A program made the translations under genes and the position numbers. Source: Brevibacillus thermoruber 423 (GTDB taxonomy: Bacteria; Bacillota; Bacilli; Brevibacillales; Brevibacillaceae). Taken from it: a DNA stretch of 64,000 bases. Location of the stretch: contig NZ_KE695651.1 in assembly GCF_000454065.1 (NCBI RefSeq), positions 128,248-192,247 of the forward strand, read 5' to 3'. This document shows, piece after piece, positions 43,703 to 52,555 of the stretch; the first letter of the stretch is position 1, and every line of letters starts with the position of its first letter. The notes beneath the pieces are model-generated. The model was not told the DNA's origin, ran no database searches, and saw only the letters and a list, made by a program, of their open reading frames with translations.

Positions 43703-45091
43703 TCACGAAGGCTTCACGCCCAGTTTGCGCAGGCGGTACTGCAGGCTCTGCCGGCTGATTCCCAATTCCCTGGCGGCGCGGGAGATGTTGCCGTTGTGCT
43801 TTTCGACCACGCGCTGTATGTAGTATGTCTCAAACTCCCGCATTTTTTCTTTCAGCGGCTTGATCTCGTCCGCAAACGGCTGAACCGGCATCTTTTCCTT
43901 GGCGGCTCCTGCCGTGCGGCGCAAAAAGTGATAGGGAAGATGCGCGGAAGTGATGACCGTTTCGTCCGCCATCAGGTTCATCGCGCCTTCGATGACATGC
44001 TGCAGCTCCCGCACGTTTCCGGGCCAGTCGTGGGAGAGGAAAAAGCGCATGACCTCGTCGCTGATCCCCGTCACGTTCATCTGAAACAACTGGTTGTACT
44101 TGCGGATAAAATGGTCGACGAGCAGGGGAATGTCCTCTTTTCGCTCGCGCAATGGCGGGATGAAGAGCGTGACCACACCCAGCCGGTAGTACAGGTCCTT
44201 GCGCAGCCGCTGTTGGGAGATCGCCTCGATGGGGTCTTCGTTCAGCGCGGCGATGATGCGCACGTCGATCGCCCGGTCCTTCGTGTCGCCGATGCGCCGG
44301 ATGGACTTTTCCTGCAGGGCACGCAACAATTTGGCCTGCAGCGGCATACTAAGCGAGTTAATCTCGTCCAAAAACAGCGTGCCGCCTTCCGCCTGTTCAA
44401 ACAGCCCCGGCCGCTCCACCGCTCCGGTAAAGGCGCCGCGCGCGGTGCCGAAGAGCAGCCCCTCGATCAGGGTATCGGGCAGGGCGGCGCAATTTTGCGA
44501 AATAAACGGGCCTCCCGCGCGCAGGCTGGCGTTGTGGATACTCTGCACGAACAGCTCCTTGCCGGCGCCGGTTTCACCCACCACCAGCACGGAAGACGAG
44601 GTCCGCGCCGCACGTTTGGCGCTCTCAATCACTTCGCGGATGGCCGGGCTCTCGCCGATCATGGTGTCAAACGTGTAGCGGGCGCCGTTTTTGTCCCACA
44701 GATTTTCGCGAATCAGCCGCTCCATCTTGGTGACGTCGTTGGCAATCTCCATCGCCCCGATGATCCGGCCGTCCTCCATAAGCGGGAAGGTATTGTTGAT
44801 GGTGGTGATTTCGATCCCTTTGTCGTTGAAGTAGGTTTGCCGCACGTTGCGCACGCTTTTGCCCGTCCGCAGGCAGCGAAGGAGCGTGCTCTCCTGCCCC
44901 TGCGGAAACTGGAACACCTCTGCCAGCGGCCTGCCCAGCACGTCGCGTTTGTTCATCGCCTCCAGTTCCGTCATCTTCCGGTTGTACACGATGGACGTCC
45001 CCTGGGCGTCAATCACGTGGACCCCTTCGCTGATGCTGTCGAGAATGTGTTCGTAGATGCGCAAGAAGGTTTCATGCGACTCGTTCGCCAT
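43703..45091 (-). CDS. rocR: RocR-like sigma-54-dependent activator
   Basis: This 462-residue enhancer-binding protein has an N-terminal PAS domain (about 1-120; VIDAQGTSIVYNRKMTELEAMNKRDVLGRPLAEVF). Its AAA+ domain has Walker A GETGAGKE, the sigma-54-contacting GAFTGA loop and Walker B LFLDEIN. A Fis-type helix-turn-helix (NISRAARELGISRQSLQYRL) closes the protein. In B. subtilis, RocR responds to ornithine/citrulline and activates arginine-catabolic genes. The flanking rocD and permease genes both have -24/-12 promoters. The start at 45091 is the last of three consecutive ATGs, giving the best spacing from AGGTG. Confidence 0.87.
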   Translation of the reverse strand: MANESHETFLRIYEHILDSISEGVHVIDAQGTSIVYNRKMTELEAMNKRDVLGRPLAEVFQFPQGQESTLLRCLRTGKSVRNVRQTYFNDKGIEITTINNTFPLMEDGRIIGAMEIANDVTKMERLIRENLWDKNGARYTFDTMIGESPAIREVIESAKRAARTSSSVLVVGETGAGKELFVQSIHNASLRAGGPFISQNCAALPDTLIEGLLFGTARGAFTGAVERPGLFEQAEGGTLFLDEINSLSMPLQAKLLRALQEKSIRRIGDTKDRAIDVRIIAALNEDPIEAISQQRLRKDLYYRLGVVTLFIPPLRERKEDIPLLVDHFIRKYNQLFQMNVTGISDEVMRFFLSHDWPGNVRELQHVIEGAMNLMADETVITSAHLPYHFLRRTAGAAKEKMPVQPFADEIKPLKEKMREFETYYIQRVVEKHNGNISRAARELGISRQSLQYRLRKLGVKPS

Positions 45092-45148
45092 CATCATGCA
45101 CCTGCCTGTCATTCCTATGAAGGTTATCATACCATAGGAGGAGGCATG

Positions 45149-45207
45149 TGCAAAATGATTGTGCACCTGTGCGAAAACATACGAGGGACATGCAAAAAAA
45201 TTTTGCA
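45149..45207 (+). promoter_or_regulatory. Tandem RocR enhancer sites upstream of rocD
   Basis: Two 17-nt palindromes, TGCAAAATGATTGTGCA (45149-45165) and TGCAAAAAAATTTTGCA (45191-45207), lie 42 nt apart, four helical turns, on one face of the DNA. They are 54-127 nt upstream of the sigma-54 promoter of rocD and also within the rocR upstream region. Confidence 0.7.
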
Positions 45208-45260
45208 ACTGCTGGAATGGAACCACCGGAGGTTCAAGCTGCGGCAAGATTTGGCTTGGT

Positions 45261-45276
45261 TGGCATCATTCTTGAA
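45261..45276 (+). promoter_or_regulatory. Sigma-54 (-24/-12) promoter of rocD
   Basis: TGGCAT-N5-TTGAA matches the TGGCAC-N5-TTGCW consensus at the critical GG and TG positions, about 42 nt upstream of the rocD ATG. Confidence 0.65.
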
Positions 45277-45317
45277 TGGATGAACAGGACAACAAGCGAT
45301 TCAAGGAGGCAGACAAC

Positions 45318-46529
45318 ATGAACAAGACCAAGGCGGTCATCGATCAAACCGAGAAATACGGCGCGCATAACTACCATCCGCTGCCGATCGTCATCTCCAA
45401 AGCGGAAGGCGTATGGGTGGAAGACCCGGAAGGCAACAGATACCTGGACATGCTGAGCGCGTATTCGGCACTGAACCAGGGCCACCGCCATCCCCGCATC
45501 ATCCAGGCGCTGAAGGACCAGGCGGACAAGGTGACGCTGACCTCGCGCGCTTTTTACAACGACCAGTTGGGCGTGTTCTATGAAAAACTGGCGCAGTTGA
45601 CCGGCAAGGAGATGATCCTGCCGATGAACACCGGAGCGGAGGCGGTGGAGACAGCGCTGAAAGCCGTGCGCCGCTGGGCGTACGAGGTGAAAAAGGTGCC
45701 GGAAAACCAGGCGGAAATCATCGTCTGTGAAGGCAATTTCCACGGCCGTACCATCACGGTTACGTCGTTCTCATCCGATCCGTCCTACAAGCGCGGGTTC
45801 GGGCCGTTCACCCCGGGCTTCAAAATCATCCCGTACGGCGACATCGAGGCCCTCAAGCAGGCGATCACGCCGAACACGGCGGCGTTCATGCTGGAGCCGA
45901 TCCAGGGCGAAGCCGGCATCATCATTCCGCCGGACGGCTTCCTGAAGCAGGCGTACGACGTGTGCAAAGCCAACAACGTGCTGCTCGTCTGCGACGAGAT
46001 CCAGACCGGGTTTGGCCGCACGGGCAAGCTGTTCGCGTCCGATTGGGAGGACGTCAAGCCGGACGTGTACATCATGGGCAAAGCACTGGGCGGCGGCGTG
46101 TTCCCGATCTCCGCAGTGGCTGCGGACAGGGAAGTGCTCGGGGTCTTTGAACCGGGGTCCCACGGCTCCACGTTTGGCGGCAATCCGCTGGGCTGCGCCG
46201 TCGCCGTGGCCGCACTGGACGTCCTGATCGACGAAAAGCTGGTGGATCGTTCCCGCGAACTGGGGGCGTACTTCATGGAAAAGCTGAAAGAGATCCGCAA
46301 CCCGCTGATCAAGGAAATCCGCGGCCGCGGCCTGTTTATCGGACTGGAGCTGAAAACGGCCGCCCGTCCGTACTGCGAGCAGTTGAAGGAACGGGGTCTC
46401 TTGTGCAAAGAGACGCACGAGACGACCATCCGCTTTGCGCCGCCGCTGGTCATCAGCAAAGAAGAGCTGGATTGGGCGATCGAGCGGATCAGACAGGTGC
46501 TGCACATCGCCGAGCCGGCCAACGCGTAA
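45318..46529 (+). CDS. rocD: Ornithine aminotransferase
   Basis: This 403-residue class III PLP aminotransferase converts ornithine and 2-oxoglutarate to glutamate semialdehyde and glutamate. It shows [36 protein letters not shown] at the start, [13 protein letters not shown] near residue 230, and the PLP lysine in [10 protein letters not shown] near 255. It is the second step of arginine catabolism. ATG 45318 follows AAGGAGG by 8 nt. Enhancers and a sigma-54 promoter upstream indicate activation by the neighbouring RocR. Confidence 0.93.
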   Translation: MNKTKAVIDQTEKYGAHNYHPLPIVISKAEGVWVEDPEGNRYLDMLSAYSALNQGHRHPRIIQALKDQADKVTLTSRAFYNDQLGVFYEKLAQLTGKEMILPMNTGAEAVETALKAVRRWAYEVKKVPENQAEIIVCEGNFHGRTITVTSFSSDPSYKRGFGPFTPGFKIIPYGDIEALKQAITPNTAAFMLEPIQGEAGIIIPPDGFLKQAYDVCKANNVLLVCDEIQTGFGRTGKLFASDWEDVKPDVYIMGKALGGGVFPISAVAADREVLGVFEPGSHGSTFGGNPLGCAVAVAALDVLIDEKLVDRSRELGAYFMEKLKEIRNPLIKEIRGRGLFIGLELKTAARPYCEQLKERGLLCKETHETTIRFAPPLVISKEELDWAIERIRQVLHIAEPANA

Positions 46530-46560
46530 AGCACGGCTGCGCCCATACCGCTGAAAAACG

Positions 46561-46587
46561 AAAACCACCCCGACCGGGTGGTTTTTT
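46561..46587 (+). terminator. Terminator of rocD
   Basis: AAAACCACCC pairs with GGGTGGTTTT around CGACC, followed by more T. Confidence 0.88.
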
Positions 46588-46681
46588 GCTGCGTCTTACC
46601 TTGATCCTGACGCCGGGGATGGGGGCGGAGTCCGGCTGCCGCTCCTGACCGGCCACAATCGTTCGACAAATTGTGACATGG

Positions 46682-46791
46682 TGTGGATAAGCGTTCGATG
46701 GAAATCCACAGAGACAAACCGGTATCTTTTTCCAGTTGTCAACAATTTGCCCACAGCTTACCCACACGATGTCCACATGGGCTGTGGATAT
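46682..46791. promoter_or_regulatory. Cluster of six DnaA-box-like sites upstream of sda
   Basis: The 9-mer TTATCCACA is found exactly (minus strand, 46682-46690), with one mismatch as TTACCCACA (46758-46766) and ATATCCACA (minus strand, 46783-46791), and with two mismatches at 46702-46710, 46747-46755 and 46769-46777. This gene-free stretch between rocD and sda holds little else. Sites in both orientations end 8 nt upstream of the sda -35 box, as expected for DnaA control of sda. Confidence 0.85.
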
Positions 46792-46799
46792 CGGAACGG

Positions 46800-46828
46800 T
46801 TGTTCGCGCACGTCCCTTCTGCTACAAT
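46800..46828 (+). promoter_or_regulatory. Sigma-A promoter of sda
   Basis: TTGTTC (46800-46805), a 17-nt spacer and TACAAT (46823-46828), immediately downstream of the last DnaA box. Confidence 0.75.
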
Positions 46829-46858
46829 GGGCACATGAAACAGATGGAGGTGACCAAG

Positions 46859-46996
46859 GTGAAATACTTGAGCGACCAGATGTTGATAGAAGTATATCAG
46901 CGTGCCGTCGACCTTCAATTGGATCCCGCCTTCATCGAGCTGCTCTGCGCAGAGATGGAAAGGAGAAACCTCCGCATTACACAAGTCAGCGCTTGA
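46859..46996 (+). CDS. sda: Sda, DNA-damage checkpoint inhibitor of sporulation kinases
   Basis: This 45-residue protein (MKYLSDQMLIEVYQRAVDLQ...) matches the helical-hairpin pattern LSDELLIESYFKA...FIELIENEIKRRSL of B. subtilis Sda. Sda binds KinA/KinB-type histidine kinases and blocks entry into sporulation when replication is perturbed. GTG 46859 is chosen because GGAGGTGA is about 6 nt upstream and the length then equals that of known Sda (about 46 residues); ATGs at 46835 and 46844 are in frame but lack that site. DnaA boxes upstream agree with the known DnaA-dependent transcription of sda. Confidence 0.88.
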   Translation: MKYLSDQMLIEVYQRAVDLQLDPAFIELLCAEMERRNLRITQVSA

Positions 46997-47027
46997 TGGG
47001 CAAACCTCAAGACAGCATCCATCATAG

Positions 47028-47060
47028 AAAAGCCATCCGTTTCGGCGGATGGCTTTTTTT
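47028..47060 (+). terminator. Terminator of sda
   Basis: AAAGCCATCCG pairs with CGGATGGCTTT around TTTCG, followed by a run of T. Confidence 0.9.
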
Positions 47061-47163
47061 GATGCATCTCCACACGTATGTTCGGGACACTGTCCCTCGC
47101 TTGTGCCGCACCGCTCGGGTACGGCGGCTGTCTTCCGCGGCATGTCCGGTTGGGGGCAGCCGC

Positions 47164-47670
47164 TTACTCTGCCGTGACGAATTCGAACGCGGTGATGGCC
47201 TTGAGCGGCGGTTCGCCAGACGCAAACCACTCCGGCAGGAAAAAGTAGACGGGGCCGTCTTCGCGCAGCGGTTTGCCGTCTCGGGAAAACTGCAGGATCG
47301 CCCGTCTGGCCTGTTCGATCGGCAGCGTCACCGGCTCCTGTCCGTGCCGGTGGATGCGCACGTGCGTCGCTTCCGGCAGCGGGTTGGCGTTGTCGATAAA
47401 CGGGGCCAGCCGCATGCCGTAATCGCCCTCAAGCGCTTTCCGTTCTTCCGCCAGACTCCGCCGTTCCGACGGCAGTGTGGCTCCTTCCCGCAGTTCCTTG
47501 TCCCACTGGGAACCGGTTCCCTGCAGGTAGGCGGATTGCCGTCCGTCCGTCTGCTCTTCTTCTCCCCGGTAGGTGCGCAGGTCGATTTTTCGTTCGTCGA
47601 AGATCCACACACTCGGGTCCAGCGTGATGGGGAACGACACGGCCCCCTTGAACACGATCACATCTGACAT
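47164..47670 (-). CDS. Hypothetical protein, conserved-looking
   Basis: This 168-residue soluble protein begins MSDVIVFKGAVSFPITLDPS and contains charged central segments. I do not recognise a domain; motifs such as TLDPSVWIFDERKIDL look conserved rather than random. The start is ATG with a GGAGGAAT-like site upstream on the minus strand. It stands alone between sda and the M20/AbgT pair. Confidence 0.65.
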   Translation of the reverse strand: MSDVIVFKGAVSFPITLDPSVWIFDERKIDLRTYRGEEEQTDGRQSAYLQGTGSQWDKELREGATLPSERRSLAEERKALEGDYGMRLAPFIDNANPLPEATHVRIHRHGQEPVTLPIEQARRAILQFSRDGKPLREDGPVYFFLPEWFASGEPPLKAITAFEFVTAE

Positions 47671-47782
47671 CCAGCATTCCTCCGTTTGTACAAAATCCTA
47701 CCCTTGATTGTACTGTACATGCCGGGATGCGGCAAACGGATCTTGGAAAAGAAAATTTTCTGAAATAAGAGTAATTTTGTAA

Positions 47783-47811
47783 TTGACTCATGATTTTGAA
47801 TTCATTAATAA
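47783..47811 (+). promoter_or_regulatory. Putative sigma-A promoter for the M20/AbgT pair
   Basis: TTGACT (47783-47788), a 17-nt spacer and TAATAA (47806-47811), within a locally AT-rich stretch. Confidence 0.6.
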
Positions 47812-47903
47812 TAGTAACCAATCAATACGGAAACCTGTCTGCTTTTTACCACTCTGGGCTTACGGCAGGATGGACAAGCATGTACGGAAAAGGGGTTGTT
47901 GTC

Positions 47904-49112
47904 ATGAACAGGGAAAGCGTTCGCGCCCTGCTGGACTCCGTTGCGGACGACGTGATCCAGTGGAGGCGGCACCTGCACAAGCATCCGGAACTGTCGTTTC
48001 AGGAGGAGAAGACAGCGCAGTTCGTGTACGACCGGCTGCAGTCGTTCGGGAATCTGGAACTCTCCCGGCCGACCAAAACCAGTGTGGTCGCCCGTCTCAT
48101 CGGTGCCCAACCGGGACCCGTGATCGGTCTTCGGGCCGACATGGACGCACTGGCGATCCAGGAAGAGAACGACTTTCCGTTCGCATCCGCGGTTCCCGGC
48201 GTCATGCATGCCTGCGGGCACGACGGGCATACGGCGATGCTCCTGGGCGCGGCGAACGTGCTCTCCCGCCTGCAGGACCAGATCAGGGGAGAAGTGCGCT
48301 TCATTTTCCAGCACGCGGAGGAGATGCACCCCGGCGGCGCCCGTGAGATGGTGGAGGCAGGCGTGGCGGAGGGCGTCGATGCCATGCTCGCCATCCATCT
48401 GATGTCGTCTGTCCCGGTCGGCAAAATCGGGCTTGCCTACGGTCCGGTCACGGCCAATTCCGACCGGTTCGACATTACGATTCAGGGCAGGGGCGGTCAT
48501 GCCTCCACGCCGCATTCGGCGATTGATCCGGTGGCGATCGGCGCGCAGGTGATCGCCAATCTGCAGCAGATCGTCTCCCGCAACATCGATCCACTGGAAC
48601 AACTGGTCATCTCCGTGACCAATTTTCACGGAGGAACGGGGGCCTACAACGTCATCCCCGACAAGGCGGAACTGCGCGGCTCCGTGCGCAGCTTCAGCCA
48701 AGCCGTTCGCGAAGCGGCGGTGAAGCGAATGGAACAGATTGTCAAGGGGATCGCGGAAGCGCACGGTGCCGCGTACAGCTTTGACTACCGGTACGGGTAC
48801 GCTTCGGTGGTAAACGATGAACAGGTCACCAGGGCGGTGGAGGAACTGATCGTGGAGGAATGGGGCGAACAGGCGCTTCTGCGCATGCCGCCGATGATGG
48901 GCGGCGAAGATTTTTCCGCATTCTCCGCTCGCGTGCCAAGCTGCTACATCTGCCTTGGCGCCGGCAACGCGGAAAAGGGCATCGTGTATCCGCATCACCA
49001 TCCGCGCTTCACCGTCGACGAAGACGCCCTGCGGGATGGGGTTGCCCTGTTCGTTCGGGGCGCATTGAAATGGACGGGTGCGGAAACCGGCCAACCAACA
49101 GCAAGCACGTAG
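47904..49112 (+). CDS. M20D-family amidohydrolase (aminobenzoyl-glutamate/aminoacyl hydrolase-like)
   Basis: This 402-residue metallohydrolase has WRRHLHKHPELSFQEEKTAQF near residue 16, metal-binding MHACGHDGHTAMLL near 98, FQHAEEMHPGGA near 135 and a C-terminal HHHPRFTVDEDAL. It shares only the family frame with the deacetylase at 17200. It lies 13 nt upstream of an AbgT-type transporter. AbgT partners usually hydrolyse p-aminobenzoyl-glutamate or related acyl-amino acids, so import followed by cytoplasmic hydrolysis is likely. ATG 47904 follows AAAAGGGG by 8 nt. Confidence 0.85.
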   Translation: MNRESVRALLDSVADDVIQWRRHLHKHPELSFQEEKTAQFVYDRLQSFGNLELSRPTKTSVVARLIGAQPGPVIGLRADMDALAIQEENDFPFASAVPGVMHACGHDGHTAMLLGAANVLSRLQDQIRGEVRFIFQHAEEMHPGGAREMVEAGVAEGVDAMLAIHLMSSVPVGKIGLAYGPVTANSDRFDITIQGRGGHASTPHSAIDPVAIGAQVIANLQQIVSRNIDPLEQLVISVTNFHGGTGAYNVIPDKAELRGSVRSFSQAVREAAVKRMEQIVKGIAEAHGAAYSFDYRYGYASVVNDEQVTRAVEELIVEEWGEQALLRMPPMMGGEDFSAFSARVPSCYICLGAGNAEKGIVYPHHHPRFTVDEDALRDGVALFVRGALKWTGAETGQPTAST

Positions 49113-49125
49113 GAGGCGATAGAGA

Positions 49126-50655
49126 ATGGCAAATGGCGCGGCAGGCTTGCAGCCAGACCTGCAAAACCAAAAAGGGATTTTGAAATGGATCGAAACCGTG
49201 GGGAACAAACTGCCTCACCCGTTTATGCTCTTTGTGTATCTGTGCCTGATCCTGATGGTGATCTCAGCCATTCTCGCCGGACTGGACATCTCCGTGATGC
49301 ATCCCGGCAAAGGGGAAGCCGTCCCGGTGAAAAGTTTGCTGAGCGTCGAAGGGATCCACTGGATTCTCACCAGCATGTTGAAAAACTTCACCGAATTCCC
49401 GGCACTCGGCCTCGTGCTGACCATGACGTTGGGGATCGGTCTGGCGGAAAAGGTGGGCCTGCTCACGACCGTCCTGCGCAAAATCATGACCCGCGTGCCG
49501 AAAGCGATCGTCAGCTACGCGGTGGTATTTGTCGGCGTGCTGGGCAACCTCGCCTCCGACGCGTCCATGGTGATTATTCCGCCGCTGGGCGGTCTCGTCT
49601 TCCTGGCGATGGGCCGCCATCCGATCGCCGGTATCGCCGCCGGCATGGCCGGGGTCTCGTCTGGGTTCACGGCCAACCTGTTCATCGCGGGCACGGATGC
49701 CCTGCTCTCCGGCATCTCCACGGAGGTGGCCAAGACGATCGATCCCCACGCCCACGTCTCCCCGCTGGACAACTGGTTTTTCATGTCTGCGTCCGTCTTT
49801 CTCCTGTCCTTCATCGGCGCCTGGATTACGGACAAGGTGATCGAGCCGCGCCTGGGCGTGTATCAGGGAGAAAAGCAGGTCCGCTTTGAGGAGTTGAGCG
49901 AGCGGGAGAACAAGGCGCTGCGCGCAGCCGGCATCGCCGCCCTGGTATTTGCGGCAGTGACGGCCCTGCTCGTCGTGCCGGAAGGAGCGCTCCTGCGCGA
50001 TCCCAAGACAGGAGACTTTTTGACGTCGCCGTTCCTGAAGGGCATCATTCCGATCATCCTGCTCTTTTTCGTGACCGTTTCCGCCGTGTACGGAAAGAAG
50101 ATGGGGCTCATCACGACTACAAAGGACATTCCCCGCTACATGACGGAAGCGGTGAAAGACATGTCCGGCTTTATCGTGATGGCCTTTACGGCCGCCCAGT
50201 TCATCGCCTTTTTCAACTGGAGCAACATCGGCATCCTGCTGGCCGTAAGCGGCGCTGATTTCCTGAAAAGCATCGGGCTGACCGGGCTGCCGGTCGTGCT
50301 CGGGTTCACGCTCTTCACCGCATTCGCCAGCCTGTTCATCACCAGCGGTTCGGCGTTGTGGGCGATGCTGGCTCCGGTGTTCATGCCGATGCTGATGCTG
50401 CTCGATTATCATCCGGCGTTTATCCAGGTGGCGTACCGCATCGCCGACTCGGCCACCAACACCATTTCGCCGGTGAATCCGTACCTGCCGCTGATCCTGG
50501 CCTACTATCAAGAGTACAAAAAGGACGCGGGAATGGGCACGATCTTCGCGACGATGACACCGTACGCGCTGTCCTTCCTGCTGATCTGGATCGTACAGAT
50601 GATTGTCTGGTTTGTCCTTGATCTGCCGGTCGGTCCCGGCGTCTATCCCCGCTGA
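49126..50655 (+). CDS. AbgT-family transporter
   Basis: This 509-residue membrane protein has about 11 hydrophobic segments and the AbgT-family blocks NKLPHPFMLFVYLCLILM, FVGVLGNLASDASMVIIPPL, AGMAGVSSGFTANLFIAGTDALLSGIST and RIADSATNTISPVNPYLP. Members carry p-aminobenzoyl-glutamate or export sulfonamides. The M20 hydrolase gene 13 nt upstream favours uptake of an acyl-amino acid. TAGGAGG precedes the ATG, and a strong terminator follows. Confidence 0.9.
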   Translation: MANGAAGLQPDLQNQKGILKWIETVGNKLPHPFMLFVYLCLILMVISAILAGLDISVMHPGKGEAVPVKSLLSVEGIHWILTSMLKNFTEFPALGLVLTMTLGIGLAEKVGLLTTVLRKIMTRVPKAIVSYAVVFVGVLGNLASDASMVIIPPLGGLVFLAMGRHPIAGIAAGMAGVSSGFTANLFIAGTDALLSGISTEVAKTIDPHAHVSPLDNWFFMSASVFLLSFIGAWITDKVIEPRLGVYQGEKQVRFEELSERENKALRAAGIAALVFAAVTALLVVPEGALLRDPKTGDFLTSPFLKGIIPIILLFFVTVSAVYGKKMGLITTTKDIPRYMTEAVKDMSGFIVMAFTAAQFIAFFNWSNIGILLAVSGADFLKSIGLTGLPVVLGFTLFTAFASLFITSGSALWAMLAPVFMPMLMLLDYHPAFIQVAYRIADSATNTISPVNPYLPLILAYYQEYKKDAGMGTIFATMTPYALSFLLIWIVQMIVWFVLDLPVGPGVYPR

Positions 50656-50667
50656 GGCCGACAGGCG

Positions 50668-50702
50668 AAGAGCCGCATGCTGTCGAAGCTGCGGCTCTTT
50701 TT
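50668..50702 (+). terminator. Terminator after the AbgT-type gene
   Basis: AAGAGCCGCA pairs with TGCGGCTCTT around a 12-nt loop, followed by TTT. Confidence 0.88.
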
Positions 50703-50790
50703 GCCGGAACGGAAGACATTCAGGCTTGGACATTTGCGGGAGAAAGGGGTATGGTGAAAAGGAAGAAACATGCAAAGCGAGGGGAGAACA

Positions 50791-51963
50791 GTGCCGCATC
50801 ACTTTGACATCCGGATTGAACGACGAGGCACCAACAGTTTGAAATGGGATTACAACAAGCGGATGATGGGAGAAGAGGACGTCCTGCCGATGTGGGTGGC
50901 CGATATGGACTTTGCGTGCCCGCCGGCGGTGACGGAGGCGCTGGTTCGCCGGGCGCAGCATCCCGTTTACGGGTATCCCGGGCGGCCGGCCGAGCTGTAC
51001 GAGGCGGTGGCGGACTGGTTCGCCAGGCGGTTTGGCGTCACGGTCGACACCGGTTGGTTGGGAACGGTGCCGGGGGTCGTGCCGGGAATGCACATCGCCG
51101 TCGAAGCGTTTACCGAACCGGGCGACAGCGTCCTGATTCAGACGCCGGTCTACCATTCGTTTTTTTACGCGGTGGAAAGCTTGGGCCGCCGGCTCGTGCA
51201 AAATCCGCTGCGGGAAGAGAACGGCCGGTACGTCATGGACTGGGACGGCCTGCGGCAGGTCTTGGACGAGAACCGGCCGAAACTGTTTTTGATGTGCAGT
51301 CCGCACAATCCGGTGGGACGGGTGTGGACCCGGGAGGAACTGGTGCGGCTTGGACAGATGTGCGCGGAACGGGACATCGTGGTGGTGTCGGACGAAATCC
51401 ACGCCGACCTCGTCTACGAAAAAGGGCGGCACGTGCCCTATTTCTCGCTCCCGGAACCTCTGGCAAGCCAAAGCCTTACCTTGGTCTCCGCCACCAAGAC
51501 GTTTAATCTCGCCGGGTTGACGAGCGCGTTCGTGATATCCCCCGCTCCCCGGCTGCTGCAGGCGTTCAGGCAGGCGGCCAGGCGGATGGGGCACCCATTC
51601 CTCAACCTGTTCGGCATCGAAGCGACCATTGCCGCCTATCGGCACGGCGAGCCGTGGCTGGATGAACTGCTCGTCTATTTGAAGGGGAATGCGGAATACA
51701 TCCGGGACTTTCTGGCCGAGCGAATTCCCGAAGTATCCATGGCCGTTCCCGAGGCCACCTATCTCGGATGGATGGACTTCCGCCGGTTGGGCCTGAGCCA
51801 AAACGAACTGAACGCACTCGTGCGCAAGCGGGCGAAGCTGGGCCTGCATGACGGGACGGTGTTTGGAAAGGAAGGGGCAGGGTTTCAGCGGATCAACTTT
51901 GCCTGCCCGCGCGTCGTCCTGGAGGAAGCGATGTCCCGCCTGGAGAGGGCTCTCCATGAGTAG
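50791..51963 (+). CDS. PatB/MalY-type PLP C-S lyase or aminotransferase
   Basis: This 390-residue fold-type I PLP enzyme has LPMWVADMDFACPPAV near residue 33, CSPHNPVGRVWT near 170, SDEIHADLVY near 205 and the PLP lysine in SATKTFNLAGL near 235. PatB/MalY proteins are cystathionine beta-lyases or cysteine desulfhydrases. GTG 50791 has GGGGAG close by; ATG 50770 is an alternative that would add seven residues. Its 3' end overlaps the Nudix gene by 8 nt. Confidence 0.85.
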   Translation: MPHHFDIRIERRGTNSLKWDYNKRMMGEEDVLPMWVADMDFACPPAVTEALVRRAQHPVYGYPGRPAELYEAVADWFARRFGVTVDTGWLGTVPGVVPGMHIAVEAFTEPGDSVLIQTPVYHSFFYAVESLGRRLVQNPLREENGRYVMDWDGLRQVLDENRPKLFLMCSPHNPVGRVWTREELVRLGQMCAERDIVVVSDEIHADLVYEKGRHVPYFSLPEPLASQSLTLVSATKTFNLAGLTSAFVISPAPRLLQAFRQAARRMGHPFLNLFGIEATIAAYRHGEPWLDELLVYLKGNAEYIRDFLAERIPEVSMAVPEATYLGWMDFRRLGLSQNELNALVRKRAKLGLHDGTVFGKEGAGFQRINFACPRVVLEEAMSRLERALHE

Positions 51964-52456
51964 GGCGGCAGCGCTGTGCGACCTTCGCTACACCATCTGC
52001 TTCGTGACGAGCGGCGAGTACGTGCTGATGCTGAACCGCCGCCGCGCCCCCAACATGGGCTTGTGGAACGGGCTGGGCGGCAAAATCGAGCCGGGGGAGA
52101 CGCCGACCGAGAGCATCCTGCGGGAAGTGAGGGAAGAGGCCGGGCTGGTTCTGCCGGACGTCGTCTACGGCGGTGTCGTCACCTGGCAGTGGGAGGGCGG
52201 AGCGGGCGGCATGCACGTCTTTCTCGCTTCCGTACCTCCCAAGACCATTGTGCAGGGCGTGCGGGACACGCCGGAGGGCATTCTTGCCTGGCAGCCGCTC
52301 GCCTGGGTGCTTGATCCCGCCAACCGGGGCGTGGTGAGCAACATTCGCCACTTCTTGCCGGTGATGCTGCGCGATCCGCGTCCGCGCCGCTTCGCCTGCC
52401 TGTACGATCAGGAGCGGTTGGTCAGCGTAGAGCAGTTCCCGTTGGAAACGCGGTGA
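51956..52456 (+). CDS. Nudix hydrolase (8-oxo-dGTPase-like)
   Basis: This 166-residue protein has a full Nudix box (GGKIEPGETPTESILREVREEAGL) near residue 40 and the preceding LNRRRAPNMGLWNGLGG pattern seen in MutT/YtkD-like enzymes that clear oxidised dGTP. Activity on other nucleotides is possible. It overlaps the PatB gene by 8 nt, so the two are co-transcribed. Confidence 0.85.
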   Translation: MSRAAALCDLRYTICFVTSGEYVLMLNRRRAPNMGLWNGLGGKIEPGETPTESILREVREEAGLVLPDVVYGGVVTWQWEGGAGGMHVFLASVPPKTIVQGVRDTPEGILAWQPLAWVLDPANRGVVSNIRHFLPVMLRDPRPRRFACLYDQERLVSVEQFPLETR

Positions 52457-52467
52457 ACTTCCTGAAT

Positions 52468-52496
52468 TTGACATCGGCATGCCCGCTTATTACAAT
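52468..52496 (+). promoter_or_regulatory. Sigma-A promoter of the glutaminase gene
   Basis: TTGACA (52468-52473), a 17-nt spacer and TACAAT (52491-52496): close to consensus. Confidence 0.8.
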
Positions 52497-52555
52497 GAGG
52501 GAACGGGCAGCCATAAGCGCTGCAGGCTGTACACTGGCAGCGAGGGCGATATGAG

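Noticed and set aside
46682..46791. DnaA-box cluster as a replication origin
   Set aside because: No dnaA, dnaN or AT-rich unwinding region is nearby, and the cluster directly precedes sda, whose DnaA control is established.
49264..51957. Very long open frame opposite the AbgT and PatB-type genes
   Set aside because: It is a GC-rich shadow of two well-supported genes on the plus strand, with His/Arg/Gln-rich composition and no ribosome-binding site.
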